Source: Zea mays (taxonomy: Eukaryota > Streptophyta > Magnoliopsida > Poales > Poaceae). From it: a DNA stretch of 64,000 bases. This document shows positions 59,808 through 64,000 of the stretch, piece by piece. Each line of letters begins with the position of its first letter. Position 1 is the stretch's first letter. Below the pieces are notes generated by a model that worked only from the letters and a program-made list of their open reading frames with translations, did not search any database and had not been told where the DNA came from. The position numbers and the translations under genes were made by a program. The DNA lies in the NCBI RefSeq assembly GCF_902167145.1, contig NC_050099.1:59104942-59168941 (forward strand). The letters are read 5' to 3'.

Positions 59808-61531
59808 GACTTACCCCCAAGATAGTCCTCCACATTAATCTCGGTGCCGAAGTCGGCAACGCGTTTGCCGGACGGCGGTAACGTTCGGGCCGCCTTCGCA
59901 GCCTCCGCCACTCCGCTGACGGACGGCACCACCTTCGTCAGCTTGGGGCCTCCGGCGCCCACCGTCACCTCCGGCGCCTTGCCGGGCGCAGAGGCGCCCA
60001 CCTTCGCCGGCAGCGGCGGCTTGCCTCCGCCGGAGGCCTCAGCCTTCGCCGTTCCCCGCTGCCTTTTCGGCCGGGCTTCGTGAACCCTCACAGTCGCCTG
60101 GCGTTTTCGCGCCGCCCCTTGGCGATCCTTGTCCATCACTGCCCACACAACATGACCGATATTTCGCCCATAAGGAAAAACTCTCCACCGATGAACCATG
60201 CGAGATGTAAAACAGTCCTCCTCAGCCGCGCAGGGGATAGGAATGTCTTTAGGCCAACAACCCCCGGTAACCCTCAGCATCCGAGCCGAAGACTCCCGGA
60301 GCTCGGGCGAAGACATCCTCTCCCCCGGGGCCGCACACGTCCTCATTAACTCTCTAGCGAAACTATCGGACACTCCAAGTCTTTCCATCGCAGTACCTAA
60401 TTTTCTCTTTTTCGAGGAGGCGGCGGCCACCAGCGCAGGGTCGCCTCCAGTCTCCACCGCCGGTTTCTTCCCACGGCGGTCCGCTTCGTCTTGACCGGGG
60501 TAGCCGTCGTACGGCAGTTGATTTAATTCGAAGACCCTGTTCAAACGTTCATTTGACCCGCGGATGTCAAAGCTGCGCTGGCCTTCCGTCCTCGGCACAT
60601 AACGCCCCACGAGCCGCACCGCCAAGTTCTCCGCATCACGCACAAAGGCGGCCGGGTCACAGTTTCGCAAATTCAGTGCGAAAGCAGGACTTCGCACCAC
60701 CCTCCCTCCGTGAAAGGGCATCTGGCGAGGGCATACTTCGCCCAGCGCCCAGCCGTGCGCTAGGGGCCAGACACCGTACGCCACGAACTCTTCAACTAAA
60801 TCTCGACCGCTGCTCTGACCGGCGGCGCACCGAAGGGCCCCTTCGTCTGCATCCTCTTCTGCCACTTCATAAGGTGGATACGCAGAGTAATAGTGAGAGC
60901 ACATTAAGGACACGGGGAGCCCTTCATGGCCTTCGACAGTAGCCTCAGCAACATAAAACCAAAATTCATTCCAATTGCCCCACTTGTTGCGGGCGCACGG
61001 GACCAACTCCACCACTGGCATCGTGGTCTTGCCGGTCTTCGGCGTGAATGTGCACGACCCGAACTGGGCAACTCCGCCCTCAACCATCCTTTTCTGCCAA
61101 TGCAAACAATAATTCTTCGCAAAAACTTCAACTGACGGCTGCCCGCCGTACGAAGTCGTCGCCCAGACATACTTCGCCAGCGCCACTATGGCGTTCGGTG
61201 TCAGCTGATGTATTTGAACGCTGAATCTACGCAGGACTTCGCCGACAAACCGGTGCGCAGGCAAGCGGAGTCCGGCGACGAAGAACGCCTCGAAAACAAC
61301 CAACTCGCCCTCCGGCTCGGGGACTTCCTCCGTCCCCGGAGCACGAGCGACTCCGCCGCCAAAGTAGCCCAACCGCTGCATATCTTCAATATGGGCTGAC
61401 GTCATCCGTGACATTCCAAATTCAACAGAGTCGCCGGCGCGCAACTCCTCCACCATCACGTCACTCAACGTCTCCTCAGACGAGGCGGCGGCCGGCGGCG
61501 TGGCATCGGCGGAAGAAGAAGAGGATGGCAT
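57812..61531 (-). CDS. Antisense five-exon gene of element G (PF04195-type), intact
   Basis: Exons 61531-59815, 59739-59534, 59478-58732, 58652-58350 and 58282-57812 join in frame at GT-AG borders to 1,147 codons with no stop. The start (MPSSSSS) is the first ATG after the TATA box. Exon 1 carries the PF04195-type domain (FFVAGLRLPAHRFVGEVL, IHQLTPNAIVAL, YVWATTS), then Lys/Arg-rich low complexity. Exon 3 is a long coiled coil followed by GCRHFEALDQADEDF, comparable to the GCEHVK block of A. Exon 4 is Ala/Pro/Glu-rich. Exon 5 is acidic and then basic (GHRRRRAVAKRRI). Intron 1 holds an (AT)n run (about 59773-59800). The order of parts matches A, although the sequences differ. Function unknown. 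Confidence 0.85.
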
Positions 61532-61689
61532 GGCTACGTACCGTCGTCGGCGGCGGGCGGTCTGCTTCACTCGAGCCAGAACGCCGGCGAGCAAAGGGAG
61601 TAGCGGATGAAAAGGAGCAGCGAGACGGCGGGCGGCTAGGGTTTTACAGAGCGTGGAAGGCAGAGTTCAAACAGCGCCGCCCCCGCCCC

Positions 61690-61697
61690 CTTTTATA
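61690..61697 (-). promoter_or_regulatory. TATA box of the antisense gene of G
   Basis: Minus strand CCTATAAAAGGGGGCGG, 159 bp before the ATG at 61531 and about 200 bp inside the 3' LTR. Confidence 0.75.
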
Positions 61698-61888
61698 GGC
61701 AGGGCGCGGCTCTTCGGGAAACCCGCAACCCGACAGGCCGCGACGCTTCGGGAAACCCGCAATCCAACAGTACGCCGTCCATCAACGGTCACATCAAAAA
61801 CCCCCGCGGAACCACTTCGAGCGAGGGCAGCGTCTCCGCCATCTAGCGACGTCTTCGGCACCAGGTGACTTTGTCGAACTGGTCCCTC

Positions 61889-61898
61889 GGAGGGCAAA
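61889..61898 (+). promoter_or_regulatory. Polypurine tract of element G
   Basis: GGAGGGCAAA directly precedes the 3' LTR. Confidence 0.75.
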
Positions 61899-62373
61899 TG
61901 TTGGGGCGAAGGCAAAGACGCCACCCTTCGCTCGAGGCCTTCGCTGCAGCCGCTGGTCCGACGGAGACAGAGCGGGCAGGAACACCCTTCGCAGGTCTCG
62001 GCACTTTGACGAAGGCCTGCGGCGACGTCCTACCACGGCGCGTCCTCGTTCAGTCCCAAGGCCCACGTGCGATCTGGCCCATTGTAACGGGCCCCGCGTG
62101 GCCGCCTCTGTATTACGGGCCTAACTTGTAAAGGAATACTTGTAATTACGGTCTGTAACCCTGCTTTATGGGAATATTCTGGGGATAAAATAGGTGTCTG
62201 AGGGCACATGCGTCCTTAACACAAGACGCTGGGCACTCAGATACCTATAAATACCCCCGCACAGTGCCCGTGAGAGGCTAGATCAACAGAGCTATTGCCC
62301 CCGTGCACGTAACCCTGTTGTCACCACCGCTCACCCTTGTTGGCCTCTTTGCTGCTGAGAGCAAGTTCCAACA
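61899..62373 (+). repeat. 3' LTR of element G
   Basis: 475 bp with no difference from the 5' LTR that I can see; TATAAATA at 62246-62253. Confidence 0.95.
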
Positions 62374-62378
62374 GCCCT

Positions 62379-62504
62379 TCATAACCTTCGTCTGAAGATC
62401 ATTATATCCTGAGGGAGATAATGTTTCGAAGGACGAAGGCCCTTAACCATTAACATTTGTGTTGCCTTGTTCTTAACTCATAGCATTTGAGAACGTCCCC
62501 AACA
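62379..62504 (+). repeat. 3' LTR of element B, right end
   Basis: The last 126 bp of the LTR after the duplicated GCCCT, ending GTCCCCAACA. It has a 2-3 base loss near its end (GAGAACGTCCCC against AAGAACAAGTCCCC in the 5' LTR). Confidence 0.88.
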
Positions 62505-62580
62505 ACTAGTCAAACCAGGCGGCTCTAACTTCTGACTGCTCCGTACATAGCCTCTCAGAAGTTGTTTAATTTCCGATGGT
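62505..62580 (+). mobile_element. CACTA-like element 1, continuation
   Basis: AGTCAAACCAGGCGGCT is close to an inverted copy of 26424-26442 (AGCCCCTGTGGTTTTGACT), and GCCTCTCAGAAG and TTTCCGATGG repeat subterminal words of the left arm. It is cut at 62580 by an LTR-like end. Confidence 0.55.
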
Positions 62581-63060
62581 GTAACACCTCTAGTGTTATG
62601 AGAACTAAAACTTTGGCGTAACATCATGTGCATTGGCATTACATTTTGTATGATACACTTATAATGCATCCACTCGCCTAAAATTTCAAAACAAAACATG
62701 CGATGTGATGCTTGCTTGAGTATATGATCAAGTAAGGGAATCCTTAACTCCAGGTGGGAGTAAATTTCTCCAAGGACTAGAAGCATGTGACCTTATGTTG
62801 TGGACACTAATAAGTGATCTTACTAAGTTTGGTAGGCATGTTCAAGGAATAATGACTTGGAGAAGTTGAGCACTTGATGTACACTAGGACACTTAAAACC
62901 CTAATTTGGAGCCCAAAACCCTAATTAGTGTCCTATAGGGTGATATTCCATTCTTACCACTTTTGGCCAAAAGTGTGTATATCAAAGTGGTAGAGTAACA
63001 AAAACCAAACAACTTTTATATTAGGAGAATTTCAAGTTTTATGGAGTATATTGGAGTAAA
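62581..63060 (+). mobile_element. Tekay-like LTR 5' end (fragment)
   Basis: It begins TGTAACACCTC, as the 5.2-kb solo LTR begins TGTAACACCCC, and continues with non-coding AAACCCTAATT-containing text. It is interrupted at 63061 by a CACTA-like terminus. The rest is outside the window, so solo or complete state is unknown. Confidence 0.55.
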
Positions 63061-64000
63061 CACTACAACCTTTTATGCCTTCTATGACGAATATACAATG
63101 ACACCACACACATTTGTCACAAATTAGTTCTGTTTATGACGTTTTCGGAGAGCTAACCCAACATAGTGACACAAAAAAATTCTTCGTCATTAAAGTCGTC
63201 ATAATTTGGAAGAATTAGATCTTTGTGACGATATTTAATGACAATGCTGAATTGTCATAACAGTGAATCGTCACAATACCCTTTATGCCATAACCGTGAC
63301 GATATAGTGTGTCATATCATGTCTCGTCATAACTTTTATTATTTTAATACAAATAATAATGTAAAATCTATTTTTACATGCACAAGTATTTATGTGCATA
63401 ATTGGACGCATGTATTTGTGCTCTGTTTCAAAAACTACTTTAAAAAACAAAAAATACTTTAAAAAATCGCCTGGACAAGGTTCAAACTTGAGACGTTTCA
63501 AATATAGAAAATGATCCAAACCACCGCAGTAGAGTTGAACTTATGATATGCTATTGAAGTTAGTCATCTAAGTGCTATTAGGCAACTGATTGTTCGCAGG
63601 CCCAATTCCCTCACCCTCTCGCTGGCTCAATTCCTGGTTGTCTGCTCCAAGCATCCCAGACTATATAAAATACAACAGACTATATAAAATACATTAAATC
63701 GGTAAAAAAAGAAAAAGCCTGTTGAAGCCGCATCAAGCATCCCACGCCGCTAGGAACCAACAGCGCCGCCAGGAACAATCCCACGCCACCACTCCCATCC
63801 GCTCCGCTGTTTTGGTTGTCTTCCCACGCTGTCTCTGTCTTTCGTCACCCACATCTCGCCATGTATAGACCTCTGCGTCCCAATTAATCGGTAGAAATTG
63901 GCTTGTTGAATGCATCTGTAGAGATTGGTCGTGCTTCTCCATTTGCGCCAGGAAGCCAGGATCTGCCCCATGCTAATGCAATCGACAGGAAGGAAGACCG
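63061..64000 (+). mobile_element. CACTA-like element 2, left end
   Basis: It begins CACTACAACC after a possible target TAA (63058-63060). Over 63085-63330 short words recur in both orientations (GTGACGA, CGTCACA, GTCATAA, TCGTCAT), as expected of CACTA subterminal repeats. A duplicated GACTATATAAAATACA lies at 63659-63693. The GC-rich end of the window has no supported gene. The other terminus is outside. Confidence 0.6.

Larger units (their letters stand above)
48079..62373 (+). mobile_element. Very young gypsy element G (Tat-like), 14.3 kb with a solo LTR inside
   Basis: Two 475-bp LTRs that look identical by eye are flanked by TSD GCCCT (48074-48078 and 62374-62378). It has primer site TTTGGCGCCCACCG, gag, protease, RT, two RNase H domains, integrase, an 80-bp repeat array, a five-exon gene on the opposite strand, polypurine tract GGAGGGCAAA and 3' LTR. 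Without the 2.56-kb solo LTR it is about 11.7 kb. Zero differences in 475 bp means a recent insertion; one difference would equal about 0.08 million years at 1.3e-8. I do not recognise the family name. Confidence 0.93.
26451..62504 (+). mobile_element. Zeon-type retrotransposon B, split by F and G
   Basis: Without its insertions this is a plus-strand element of about 7.2 kb. It has a 672-bp 5' LTR, a decayed gag, the tandem-repeat spacer, a decayed antisense gene and a 3' LTR of about 669 bp. By eye its LTRs differ at roughly 30 positions (about 5%), so it is much older than A. The primer site and first gag codons are deleted. The flanking five bases, GCTGG and ACTAG, do not match, so no TSD is visible. 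It sits in the CACTA-like element. Confidence 0.88.

Noticed and set aside
61540..61575. ARVKQTARRR, very close to the H3 tail ARTKQTARK, in frame upstream of the antisense gene of G
   Set aside because: It lies before the first ATG (61531) and has no ATG of its own in frame after the TATA box, so it should not be translated. I treat it as chance unless a non-ATG start is shown.
63733..64000. Possible captured host exon in CACTA-like element 2
   Set aside because: The GC-rich stretch has short open frames on the minus strand, but no recognisable protein motif, and it is cut by the window edge.
1..64000. Host protein-coding gene, rRNA or functional nuclear tRNA
   Set aside because: Every substantial reading frame falls inside a retroelement or its LTR, and the only tRNA is plastid-type. 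I found no host gene signal on either strand.

Overview
The window is a block of nested plant retrotransposons with no recognisable host gene. The families point to a large-genome grass, most likely maize (Zea mays) or a close relative: zeon/cinful-type and Huck-like Ty3/gypsy elements, Tekay/Prem1-like LTRs that begin TGTAACACC, CACTA termini, and a fragment of plastid DNA. Family names come from memory of LTR ends and proteins; no database was searched. Boundaries marked by a target-site duplication (TSD) were read directly from the sequence.

Layout, left to right. (C) 1-3890: 5' part of a zeon-type element on the minus strand, cut by the window edge. (D) 3891 to about 12712: an old gypsy remnant (LTR end and a decayed gag). 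It holds a plastid trnT insertion (about 4320-4640), a 706-bp non-autonomous hAT element (5148-5853, TSD CACAAGAT) and a 5.2-kb solo LTR (6522-11703, TSD CTGAG). (E) about 12713-26236: a gypsy element with a Met-tRNA primer site, a decayed upstream ORF whose N-terminus resembles the histone H3 tail, gag and protease. Its LTR is split by zeon-type element A (15398-22862, TSD GATGT). A CACTA-like element starts at 26237. Inside it lies zeon-type element B (26451-62504, plus strand). B is split by Huck-like element F (28386-42945, minus strand, TSD CGTAG) and by element G (48079-62373, plus strand, TSD GCCCT). G is split by a 2.56-kb solo LTR (49516-52071, TSD CACCG). The right end holds another Tekay-like LTR end (62581-63060) and the start of a second CACTA-like element (63061 to the edge). 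The deepest point is six levels: D > E > CACTA > B > G > solo LTR.

The main theme is that every gypsy element of the zeon, Huck-like and G families here has the same two-gene plan. Gag, with or without pol, is read from the LTR. A second, spliced gene is read in the opposite direction from its own TATA box just inside the 3' LTR. The second genes share a PF04195-type ('putative gypsy type transposon') domain, acidic or basic low-complexity stretches and coiled coils. The two genes converge on a repeat-rich spacer in the zeon elements and in G. The antisense gene looks intact in A (1,020 codons, three exons) and in G (1,147 codons, five exons). G's gag-pol is broken even though its two LTRs look identical. 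Together the elements look like autonomous and non-autonomous gypsy retroelements whose antisense gene outlasts the pol genes.
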